Source: Takakia lepidozioides
Lineage: Eukaryota > Streptophyta > Takakiopsida > Takakiales > Takakiaceae
Reading direction: 5' to 3'
Length of the DNA stretch: 64,000 bases
Assembly (NCBI GenBank): GCA_030704615.1
Contig: CM060732.1
Coordinates: forward strand, 66,011,053-66,075,052
Within the stretch, counting starts at the first letter, position 1, and the number at the start of each line of letters is the position of its first letter. Shown piece by piece: positions 10,660 through 20,420 of this stretch. The position numbers and the translations under genes are program-made. The notes under the pieces were generated by a model. That model saw only the letters and a program-made list of their open reading frames with translations, ran no database searches and was not told the DNA's origin.

Positions 10660-13600
10660 TCAAACTGCAACTGCACCTCGCCATGAGGAAAGGGGCGGGC
10701 TGGTAGTGAACTGCCATGTGTGCTTCAACACAGGACCTGCATATCGGTCACCTGCAACCTCATCAATTGGCAAAGCCGCTTCAATCTCTTCTCTGTCCTT
10801 CTTCGTAAGTGAGACTTTGAGAGCTCCAATGTTGGACACCAAATTGGTCTTCTTGGTTGTCCCTGGGATGGGTATCACATCAGCCCCCTTGTGCTGAACC
10901 CAGGCAAGAGCCAATTGATTTAATGTACACTTTTTCTTCTGGGCAATCTCAGAAACTCGATCCCGCAGTGCTACATTTTTGGCCAGATTTTCTCCCGGTG
11001 TCATCCTTGGATGAAACTGCAGAGAGAGTTTGGCATGAGAATAAAACCTCCAACCTCAAATGAGCTTTGAATGTGCATCACCAAAGATCTAACGGTCTCA
11101 TGCAAACCTATGATCTTCATCAGCGGAGGTACACGCATTAGATAACTTCTACTAGACTCTGCGCGCGTTCAGCCACAGGCATGGCACAGTGAGAGGGCCA
11201 AGGAGGATGGGAAAAGAGCAGAACAGGTACCACCATTTCTGACACCTCACCACCCGTACTCTGACATTCTACACTTCTGTTGTAGACCATTCCCTGTCAA
11301 CAGTGATTGTGGAATACCCATGAAGGTCGCAAGGCCTTATGTGATACTGACCCTCATGAGGCAAGATGGGGAGGTTGAACCCAACCATTGGTCTATAGAA
11401 ACTCACCATACTGCTGGCAAGAGAAACAAACAAGAAACATCAAGCACCACCTCAAGACAGTGCCTTTGGCAGGCGGACTGTCAGGCACTTCATGAGAGCT
11501 TATGCCAAAGACTGGGAGTCTCTAAACAGGGAACTGTTTAGACAGGAATCCGATCTTGAATTGGGCAGGATTATTCCTCGGTCGTCCAGAAAGGACAGAT
11601 CCTAGCCTTGGCAGGCACCACCCTATCCCAATCTGCACGGTGTGAGAACCAAATTGAAGGTGCCAAGGCTCTGATAAGGGATGCAGTGAGCTTCTCAGGG
11701 AGGCAGAAAGGCATGAAGAAAAGAAAGATATTATTACATCCACAGGAGGGAGCAGAGAGAGAGAGAAGGCTGGGGGCAATGGGTGGAGGGCAAAACTATT
11801 GACATTTTCTCCCAAAAGCACTTAGTGTCAGTATTCAACAACAAGTTACAGACAAAAGGAGGGTCCCAGCTTGAATGCCTCCAACCGACTGGGAAAGAAG
11901 GTGCGGTGGCTTCTTTTTTATCCCTCCCTTTCACCCACCTGCTTACATTACCATAGAAAGGCAATATAACAAACTAATTAATAACACACTATAACATACA
12001 TAATACATACATAATACATACTCTTTAATATCTTTAAGGCTTGCAGGGGCATTTAGGTGATCCCTCAGTCCAGGCACGAGAGAGAGACACAAAGTAAAAG
12101 GCAGACCTTCCGATGGTCACCTGGACCAGCCTCCTCGGGCTTAAAACCAGCCAAGAAGCCTCGACCAAGAGGGCTGTAGGGGACAATCCCTATCCCCAAC
12201 TCTCTGCACACACAAATCATCCCCTTCAACAACAGCTCACCTCTCCTTCAGATCATATATTGGTGTCTTGTACAATGCATTAGAGCTAACATGTGAATGC
12301 TACTTCAACGTTGTCAACCCACTGCCAAACTCCTTACAGTGGAATTCTGGTTTCAACAGACAACCCAGTTGCAAGTCTAATGTGGACATTGTCCTATGTG
12401 CTCCACCCAGCAGCAGGACGACCAACAGCCCACCCCACATCTGGTACCTCTATTCACTGTCTAGGAAAAATATTAGATCAAAAGTTAGTCAGTCAGCATT
12501 ACAAATGCCACCTTTGAAGAGGGGCAACAGCTCAGAATGTCCATGAGACATAATATCTCAGTCTATTTCAAGGTTCACTTTCTTCTGCAGCTGGTTAAGG
12601 TTGACACAATGAATTGCCACTGGATTTATCATATGCCTCTCTAGAGGATCACAACAAGAGTTAAGTGTTCCCCATCCTAATGTATAAATAGTGAACTATG
12701 CAACTCTCACCACAGCTTGGTACTTCATTCTTGAGAACATCGGGTCAAATGCGACCCACAATTCATACCTGCAAGTAGGAATGATGTCCTCTTCCACATC
12801 ACGAGACCAGAGAGACCACTCAATCTGGACGGCAGTGATAGGGTGCACAGCATGAGCACGCCGAATGTCAGAGGCACATGCCTCCGACAATCCCAAATAC
12901 TTCACCTTCCCCTCCTCCACCAGCTTCTTCATAGCGCCTACCTGAACACAGAGACAGCATAGGATGCCAGAGATGGCTTTATATCTGAAATTTCTCCCAA
13001 GTTTCTCTCGGGGTTCACGTTCTCTCGTAGTTCTAGCTTCTCCCACGTGCCCTGTCGAACCCGCTTGCCGTATTCAATGCCTTTCTTATTACCAGCATGA
13101 TGTCGATGCGGATCCTCAAATCAGCACTCAATCTACCCTGCAATCTTATTTTATAATCACAGCGGTGGCCTAAGTCACAGAGGTTGGACAACAGAGACAG
13201 ATGCGTACTGTGATTTCAATAGGAACGTTGGGATCCACGCGATGCTGGTAGTAGAGATCAATGTAATCTACATCCAACCTCTTCAAGCTCGCTTCGCAAG
13301 CTTCACGCACGTACTCTGGGTCCCCTCGAATTGTCACAGTGAAGGCTCCATCCACAATACTTACAATATTTGCGAATTTGGTAGCCAATTGCACTTTGTC
13401 CCGAATGCCTTTGATCGCCTGCAGAAAACCCATTTCCCTGTGCCTATCTGAGTTCCATGCCGCTATGGTCGGAAAAATTATGTGTCAATTTACCAAATCA
13501 GAGCAGCTGCATGAGGTGAAAGAGGAGAAAGTGGAGGATATAGAGACCTTAAACCAAAGAATCGTGTAAAACCATCACCTTTCCAACAAGAACCTCGTTG

Positions 13601-13800
13601 GTATGAGGCCCGTACATATCAGCAGTGTCAAGGAAAGTTACCCCACCCTCCACAGAAAACTTAATGAGCTCAATCATCTCGTCCTCGGGCTTGGGAATTC
13701 CATAGAATATGGACATGCCCATGCAGCCCAAGCCCAATGCCGATACTTCCAGACCCTGTGAACCCAACTTCACTTGCGGGATGGTGGGGAGAGACACCAT
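10660..13800 (-). CDS. Aldo/keto reductase, five exons
   Basis: NADPH-dependent carbonyl reductase of the plant aldo/keto reductase group that includes the auxin-induced/perakine-reductase-like proteins; it is probably cytosolic, and its substrate cannot be read from sequence. Coding exons on the minus strand are 13800-13579, 13418-13209, 12941-12769, 12203-12107 and 11016-10660. All introns are GT-AG (160, 267, 565, 1090 bp), and joining keeps one frame for 352 residues, the usual family length. The catalytic tetrad is visible: Asp58 and Tyr63 (LDTADMYG), Lys88 (LATKF) and His133 (YYQHRVD). Conserved [40 protein letters not shown]-like [12 protein letters not shown] and the end HTW...PPLSSW are all present. 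The ATG at 13800 is the first in frame. A TATA-like ATAAAAG (minus) lies at 13970-13964. No stop or shift is found, so this is the one host gene here that looks functional. Confidence 0.92.
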
Positions 13801-14204
13801 AATTGATCAACCTCCGAGCTTCCAACCAGTGGTGCCCAAATGGGTCACAGAATCGAACTGCCTAGACAGAGATCACCACACAATCCTTGAGCTGAAAACT
13901 GTGCCCAAGGTGCCCACAGACAGACAGCGGCTCCTCTACGTGCCAATGCAAAGTTGCTGTTGGCTTTTATGATCGTTAGAGAGGTGAGACTGACTGCGAC
14001 TGCAGAAACTAGATCTAGATTTAGCCTCATCTAGGAACGGAGAAACTTTAATGTACAGTAAATGGGAGCCAAATCCCACTGATCAAGGGACCAATATATG
14101 AAGCAAGGTTGTTTGTTTGTTTTTTTGTTTTTTTTGTTTTGTTTTGTTTGGTTTTGTTTTGTTTTGTATCGTTTTGTTTTGTACGTTGAGATCAGTGTTG
14201 GTCA
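13801..14204. other. Upstream region of the reductase gene with a TTTTG repeat
   Basis: The first 170 bases probably hold the promoter and leader of the minus-strand reductase gene. At 14108-14185 is a T-rich microsatellite built of TTTTG/TTTG words. Nothing coding is seen. Confidence 0.4.
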
Positions 14205-14445
14205 CCAACAGTCAGTAGCTCAGTTGGTAAAGTGCACTGAGTGCCATCCGGATGACCCTGGGGTCAAATCCTGCTACTTGACGGGTGTGGTACGCTCTTC
14301 TCCCCCTTCCCTGCGCGGTGTCGCATCTGAAAGCCTTACTGCGAGGTTACTGAGAGGTTATTTTCTCCTCTCTATCAAGGGGCCTGATTTGTGAGCTGTC
14401 GCTCCCAGGTGTTTCCCTTTAATAATATATATATATTTAAAAAAA
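14205..14445 (+). mobile_element. tRNA-derived SINE
   Basis: The 5' part (about 14211-14285) resembles a tRNA gene: A box TAGCTCAGTTGG, B box GGTCAAATCC, with the two ends loosely pairing (GTCAG... / ...CTTGAC). It is not a functional tRNA because the anticodon arm is irregular. A tRNA-unrelated body follows, ending TGATTTGTGAGCTGTCGCTC and CCAGGTGTTTCCCTTTA (14386-14421), then a TA-rich and A-rich tail. The same 3' body occurs on the minus strand at 55495-55533, which supports a dispersed SINE family transcribed by RNA polymerase III. Confidence 0.7.
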
Positions 14446-14451
14446 AAGTGT

Positions 14452-14517
14452 TGGTCTGGTATGGGTATCAGACCCGAGCATCAACGCTCGTAGCAACCCT
14501 GATATCTAGGGACCAGA
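14452..14517. repeat. Short nested foldback
   Basis: TGGTCTGGT and ACCAGACCA form a perfect 9-bp inverted repeat around a second inner pair (TATCAG / CTGATA) and a small hairpin, GAGC-ATCAAC-GCTC. It could be a tiny foldback element or an old MITE; no gene is nearby. Confidence 0.5.
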
Positions 14518-14741
14518 CCACAGTTTTTTTTTTCATTTTGGCTTAGAAGCGTAGATGGCTACAATTTGAAGGCTAAAAATCAACTGGCTACAGGCTATTT
14601 CATTTGCATGCAATATGGCGATTTGAGTATTTTGTGTATGCATTGCATAGGCGATACAAATAAAAATTGAGGCATAAAGTAGTGGCTACAAGAGGCCACA
14701 TATTGTTGCAAGTGGCTACAATGCCATAGTCGAAGTGCATT

Positions 14742-16015
14742 TGCTGGCACTAGAGCCTAATCTCAAGTAGCAAAGTGGCACCATTGCCTAATGTCAAGAA
14801 GCAATGTAGGCATAACAGTCTATTTAAAATCTGAAATCTGAAATTTGTTGATCAAGTCTTAACCCTTAAGTTCCCAAGCCCTTTTTTGACCTTTTACCAA
14901 TTTTGGGTACCCAGCTGCAGTAAATTGTCCCTAGAAACCTACCAAAAATCATCCGGAGATTCCAGCCAAAAAATGAGCCAAGTCCACCATGGAAATTGTG
15001 AGATTATAGCGTTGGCCCGGACCTCAAATATCAGGTCCCAAAGAAAAAGTGAGAAAGAAATTGGTTTGACCAAATCAAAACCTAGCTTTATCCAATTTTG
15101 CTTGCCCCAAGACCCACCATTTCCAAATCAATAGTGGAGTGGCTATGACCCCACTAAATTGCAGGTCCAACTGATTTTTTCACCTATGGTTGCTATTCAT
15201 GCAATTACATGGGGGTTGAAATCTCAAAATTGACAAGAGAAAATGTGCCTCCAAATGAAGTACTTTTTTTTTCTACAAAATTCTTAAAAACCAATGGTGG
15301 ATGTGTGTATGTAATGCTCACACACCACAAGGTGAAGTGCTTTTTCCAAAATTGCTAATTTTCTGCCAAAAATGGCCTTTGGAGTGCAATCTGTTTTGGG
15401 CTTGTTTACCTGCCACGTCAGCGGTCAACAAGCCCTTTTCAGGCCCCAAAACGTAAATGAGAGATCTAAGATATTTTTTTGTAGGTCGTAGCTTTTGTTT
15501 TTTTTGTTTTTTGTTTTTTTGCATCATACTCGAGACAAATCCCTTGTCATTAAAGCTTCAGAAGTGGGCCCCATCAGATTAGATCTGCAAAAATTAGGTC
15601 AAACTGCAAATTCAAAGTGACCCCATTCAGGTCGCTTGGGAACTTAAGGGTTGAACTGGGCCAGCAAGCATGATGGCCTCAATATCAAATAACAAAGTGA
15701 CACCATATTCCAATTTGAAGGAGCAAACTCATACCAATGTAGGCATGGCAGCCCACTCACAATCTGAAATTTAAAATAATTAATCAAAGAAGTCCAAAGA
15801 TGGCCAGCAAAAACCATAGCCTCAATTTCAAGTAGCAAGGTGGCACTATTGAGGATGGTGATGATACCAAGTGAGGCAGGACTGCCCACTCACAATCTGA
15901 AATCTGAAACTAATTAATCAAAGAAGTCCTACAATGGGCCAGCAAACATCACAACCTCAATTTCAAATAGCAAGGTAGCACCATAGCCCAATGTGAAAGA
16001 ACAATATGATACTAA
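14742..16015. repeat. Degenerate 135-143-bp minisatellite, four units, first one interrupted
   Basis: Units start near 14742, 15661, 15804 and 15939. Each runs from CCAGCAA..GCCTCAAT through ..AGTAGCAA..GGCACCA to CAATCTGAAATCTGAAA and ATCAA.GAAGTC. Unit 1 is split after about 14862 by the 0.79-kb TTAA-flanked insertion and resumes at about 15651 with GAACTGGGCCAGCAAGC. The fourth unit is partial. Confidence 0.7.
14863..15650. mobile_element. Short TTAA-flanked, CCC...GGG transposon (piggyBac-like, non-autonomous)
   Basis: Ends are a perfect inverted repeat: CCCTTAAGTTCCCAAGC at 14863-14879 and its complement at 15634-15650. The left side is flanked by TTAA (14859-14862) and the right by TTGA (15651-15654), which would be TTAA with one change. 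TTAA targets with CCC/GGG termini are the signature of piggyBac. The 788-bp interior has no transposase frame, so it would be a non-autonomous derivative. The flanking minisatellite unit is continuous when the element is removed, which supports the ends. Confidence 0.65.
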
Positions 16016-16683
16016 AAAAAATAAAGATCTTAGGCGAAATTTTGAAAGCAAGCTGCGAGGAGAGATGGCGATGGTGAAGCTCCGTAGGGCTGCGCGCAAT
16101 GGCGACAGCCTGCCCTAGAACCCTGGCGATCCAACGGTCGAAGTCGTGCTGCATGGCGAGATCTCTACCCGGTGATCGCACGATGGGGCGACATCCGCTA
16201 GATGTAGGGCTGTGGGGAACGTGTATTTCTGGCGCAACTGGCAGGTTCCTTGGAGCTTTCTGGCACTAGCCTGCGCGTGCCCCTATTTTATGGTGCATTT
16301 TTTTTTTTTTCCAAGGATTTTACATAGGGCTGTCACAACCCTTTGTTTTTTATTGCTTTTAGGCTCCATTTCGCCTAAAAAAGAAGCGTTGGACCAGAGC
16401 AGCCTGGTCTTAAGTTCTACATACCAGGTCATATACCAGACTAGGCTGGTATCCGTTTTCTCATACCAGCCACAATACCAGTACTCCCGCCGTCTTCCAC
16501 ATTACTCTAGTATGTGTACTACACTAATTTATGACATACATGTACTTATTTATATTTGTGGCTCCTCCCTTAAGGGAGAGACCACGCAGAGGTGCTTTTC
16601 TCCCGATGTATTTTCACCACTTAATACCTAGGGTAACTGTACCTATCATTGCCCATATAAGACTTTCAGAAGCCATAACTTGT
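16016..16683. other. Spacer, no gene seen
   Basis: Contains another imperfect CCAG/CTGG foldback (about 16395-16480) and the word GGGTAACTGTACCTATCATTGC (16631-16652). That word is also the left end of the foldback element at 18182. No coding feature is recognised. Confidence 0.4.
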
Positions 16684-17445
16684 TGCCAAGTAATAGATCA
16701 GGCCCGGGAGTTGAATGCGAGGGAGCCGGTTCAGCCACCGTGGACCCCCCGCCACCCCACGCCCACCCCCGCCTCCATCGCCCACAACCGCGAGGGCGCT
16801 GCCGCGCGGCACGCCCTCCCAGGCCTCATGTTCCTGCTGCCAGGACATGAGACATGCCCTCTCCCGCATTCCCATCCCTCCTCCCATCCTGCCCTCATGC
16901 ATGGCATCGTCCTCATTCCCCATGCATGCCTTCATCCTCGCCATGCTATATGGTATCCCAATGCCCTCTTTCAAAAATCGTGTCAGACTGGTTGCTTAGC
17001 TGTTCCTGCTCGTTTTCACCACTCCAAAATCTCCACACTGCAGACATAAGCTGGTTTAGCATCTGTGTACATTTGGACATGGTATGTCCTCGTTGTGGAT
17101 AGTCCAATGGAGCCCAAAGCGACCAACATGAATGTTGTTGAAAGCTCACTAGCACCCCTTCGTAAAGGAACTTGTCAAAATGTTGATGTTGCGGATTTTC
17201 GGGCACAAAAGTCTACCTTGGAGCACGGAGCGGAGCTGGCATGAGTTCCTTAAAGATCCTTCACGATGGAGGGACAACCGTAATCGCAAGGTGTGGCTTT
17301 CTCTTAATGTATGAGGTGAAGAAGTTTGGCTGAACGAAATGTGGTGTCATGGAATGCGATGATCGCAGGATATGCACAACACGGGTGTGGGATGGAGGCT
17401 TTGGAGACCTACAAGCAAATGATGCGTGATGCGCGGAGGGGCTTC
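16684..17445 (+). repeat. Segmental duplication, copy 1
   Basis: About 760 bp from GCCAAGTAATAGATCAGGCC to a PPR-like end (ERNVVSWNAMIAGYAQHGCG frame near 17331-17410), closely matching 18525-19300. The pair lies as direct repeats about 1.84 kb apart. Near the left end is a C-rich stretch that is longer in copy 2. The PPR-like end of this copy breaks off after 17430, while copy 2 continues into the longer PPR array. Confidence 0.8.
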
Positions 17446-18181
17446 ATAAGGACATAATGCAGAGCTACACCACATGACAATGTCTGATGATTATGAAGGC
17501 ATGAACGGAAAGCCCGTATAGACAACCATCGTTGAGTGCCATTGCTATGCTAAGAAAATCCACAGAGCTCCAATAATTAGGAAGTACTGAACTGAAATTT
17601 CTTCTATTCACCATTCAGGGCAACAACAGATCGTTTTCTTCCCTCACATACTTTCTGAACATGCCAGTAAGTGCCAGAGATCTTGTAGACTCCCTCTCTT
17701 GCTCTTTGTTTGGAAGTGGTACCCATGGTGGAAGTGCCTAATTTTATCAGTTGTGCTCCTGTTGCTTCGAATTGTCATCTAACGTTGCAGATTTCTTGTA
17801 GCTATTACTCCACAGTGCCTCACTCTTGTGCTCGCAATCTGGTCGCCTTGGAGCCCACAGAGAAGCTCAAAATCGCGCAGAGCACCCCTGGGAAAGAAAC
17901 TGTGCACAGCCACCGGCTCTCTGCTTTCCTAAACCTAAATTTCTCTTAGCTCTTTGATAAATGCAGGTTCGGGGTTCAATTCCTGCTACGGCCTGTGTGT
18001 ATGATTTGTTTCGTGACATGTCGGTCTGGGGGTGACGTTTCCTCTCGTGATATATGAAACGGAGGTTAAACGTTCCTCCTCCGCAAGGGCTTGGATGGAT
18101 AGATGGATAGCAGTGCATGGATGAAAAGACTACAGTCTATTACAAATGGTTATTTATTGGGAAGGTATTGTCTTGATAGGT
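17446..18181. other. Spacer with a second tRNA-like (SINE-like) head
   Basis: At about 17945-18120 is a stretch with a B-box-like GGTTCAATTCC (17977-17987), an A-box-like TTAGCTCTTTGATAAA upstream (17946-17961), and an ending GATGGATAGATGGATAG. It resembles a different SINE family from the one at 14205. The rest of the spacer shows no gene. Confidence 0.4.
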
Positions 18182-18390
18182 AGGGTAACTGTACCTATCA
18201 TTGCACAAACCCCTATCATCGCGCACCCTAGCCCCTATCATTGTGCACCTGTGGACAACGCAAACCCTTATGATTGCGCATCCCAACACCTATCACTATA
18301 CACCCGTTTCGACGCGCACCGTCGACCGTGCTTAGGGGTTTGCGAATGGTGTGCAATGATAGGGGCAATGATACTAGGTTTTACAAAGAT
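18182..18390. repeat. Foldback/MITE-like element with internal CTATCATTGC words
   Basis: The left part has several copies of CCTATCATTGCAC-like words (18196-18300). The right part carries the complement (GTGCAATGATAGGGGCAATG, about 18351-18370), so the segment can fold back. The left terminal word GGGTAACTGTACCTATCATTGC also occurs alone at 16631. No coding capacity; inferred as a small foldback DNA element. Confidence 0.5.
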
Positions 18391-18524
18391 TATATAGGCT
18401 TGTTGTGCCCAACACTCCAATGCACTGTAGTGGGTTTTGTAAATTTTGTAAATTGGGCTTTGAAGCCAACTTGCCAACCCCCCCCTAGGTCCAATTTTGC
18501 ACCATAATATGATCATATGAAGTT

Positions 18525-19300
18525 AGCCAAGTAATAGATCAGGCCCGGGAGTTGAATGCGAGGGAGCCGGTTCAGCCACCGTGGACCCCCCCCCCCACCC
18601 CCACGCCCACCCCCACCCCCCCCCCCCCTCCATCGCCCGCACCCGCAGAGAAGGCAGCGCCCGCGGCACGCCCTCCCGCACCTCATGTTCCCGCTGCTAG
18701 GACATGAGACGTGCCCTCTCCGGCATCCCCATCCCTCCTCCCATCCTGCCCTCATGCATGGCATCGCCCTCATCCCCCATGCATGCCTTCATCCTCACCA
18801 TGCTACATGGTATCCCAATGCCCTCTTTCAAAAAATTGTGTCAGACTGGTTGTTTAGCTGCTCCTACTCGTTTTCAAAGACCACTCCAAAATCTCCACAC
18901 TACAGACGTAAGTTGGTTTAGCATCCGTGTACATTTGGACATGGTATGTCCTCGTTGTGGATAGTCCAATGGAGCCCAAAGCGACCAACATGAATGTTGT
19001 TGAAAGCTCACTACAGCACCTTCGTAAAGGAACTTGTCAAAATGTTGATGTTGCGGATTTTCGGGCACAAAAGTCTACCTTGGAGCACGGACCGGAGCTG
19101 GCATGAGTTCTTTAAAGATCCTTCACGATGGAGGGACAACCATAATCGCAAGGTGTGGCTTTCTCTTAATGTATGAGGTGAAGAAGTTTGGCTGAACGAA
19201 ATGTGGTGTCATGGAACGCGATGATCGCAGGATATGCACAGCACGGGTGCGGGATGGAGGCTTTGGAGACCTACGAGCAAATGATGCGCAGAGGGGTGAA
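18525..19300 (+). repeat. Segmental duplication, copy 2
   Basis: Matches 16684-17445 (see that entry). It leads directly into the PPR repeats at 19188. The C-rich run near 18586-18630 is the main length difference between copies. Confidence 0.8.
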
Positions 19301-20072
19301 GCCCAACCATATCACGTTTGTTTGCATTTGCAATGCGTGTGCGAGCCTGACAGCCTTGGAAAAGGACAAAGAGGTCCATGGTGATATCGTCAAAACTGGA
19401 ATAGTACCAGACGTCATTCTGAACACTGCCTTGCTGGATATGTATATCAGGAGTATTGAAGATGCAAAAGAAGTGTTTGACAACATAGCTGAACGAAATG
19501 TGTTTTCATGGAACGCGATGATTGCAGGATATGCACAGCACGGGTGTGGGATAGAGGCTTTGGAGACCTATGAGCAAATGATGCACAGAGGGGTGTAGCC
19601 CCCAACCATATCATGTTTGTTTGCGTTTGCAATGCGTGTACGAGCCTGGCAGCCTTGGAAAAGGACAAAGAGGTCCATGGTGATATTGTCAAAGCTGGAA
19701 TAGTACCAGACGTCATTGAACACTGCCTTGCTGGATATGTATGCCAAATGTGGGAGTATTGAAGATGCAAAAGGAGTGTTCGGATGGCTGAAAGAAATGT
19801 GCTGTCATGGAACGCGATGATCGCAGGATATGCACAGCACGGGTGTGGGATGGAGGCTTTGGAGACCTATGAGCAAATGATGCGCAGAGGGGTGAAGCCC
19901 AACATATCACGTTTGTTTGTGTTTGCATATGCGTGTGCGAGCATGGCAGCCTTGGAGAAGGGCAAAGAGGTCCATGGTGATATCGTCAAAGCTGGAAGAG
20001 GCTTTTCGTTACTTCCGAAGTATGCAACAAGAAGGCTTGAAGCCCAACAAGGTCACCTTCATGAGCATCCTC
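19188..20072 (+). pseudogene. PPR protein, 5' half of a gene split by the CACTA transposon
   Basis: Encodes PLS-type pentatricopeptide repeats, which in land plants bind organelle RNA for editing or processing. Three near-identical blocks start at 19188, 19488 and 19784 (about 300 bp, or three PPR motifs each). Each reads AERNV.SWNAMIAGYAQHG, EALETYEQMM.RGVKPN, then ACASL.ALEK.KEVHGDIVK. The blocks are recent tandem duplications. Frame breaks occur near 19599 and 19910. The last codons before the transposon read KPNKVTFMSIL at 20040-20072. The sequence resumes after the transposon at 32486 with NACAA, the expected continuation. No start codon or targeting peptide is evident. Confidence 0.85.
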
Positions 20073-20103
20073 CACTACAAGAGATGAGCGTTTTTAGGAC
20101 TAC
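20073..20103. repeat. CACTA left terminal inverted repeat
   Basis: Starts CACTACAAGAGATGAGCG and then TTTTTAGGACTAC. Pairs with 32452-32482. Confidence 0.93.
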
Positions 20104-20420
20104 GGGTTTGGCGGAGTCATAAAAACTGCACTAGACTACAGAGCGCTGAAATGCATTACAGTTTTAGTTTTATGACTTTGTAGTAATGGATATCACTACA
20201 TGACTCCGGAAAGTTAGGGAGCATTGGTCAAACATTGTTGACCATGATGACAGGGATGGTTTATATGACTAGTGTGATATGTTTGACTACACGTGGACGA
20301 CGTTTCATGGAATCTTATGACTCCATGACTGAAGATGGTTTCAGAGCTCTATTTATACGACTACATCACTACACGTGTCATTTTGAAGGCACATATAATG
20401 CAAATAAGGTTGCCCATTAG
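20104..20420. promoter_or_regulatory. CACTA left subterminal repeat region
   Basis: Dense short words of the type TATGACT, CACTACATGACT, TATGACTAG, GACTACACGTG and ACGACTACATCACTACACGTG. The same words in the opposite sense crowd the right end. In En/Spm such subterminal words bind the TNPA-type protein; that role here is inferred. Confidence 0.65.

Noticed and set aside
10660-13800. Plus-strand frames opposite the reductase exons
   Set aside because: They are antisense shadows; the minus-strand exons have splice sites, catalytic residues and family motifs.
14211-14285. Functional tRNA gene
   Set aside because: A and B boxes are present but the anticodon arm and acceptor pairing are poor and a SINE body with A-rich tail follows.
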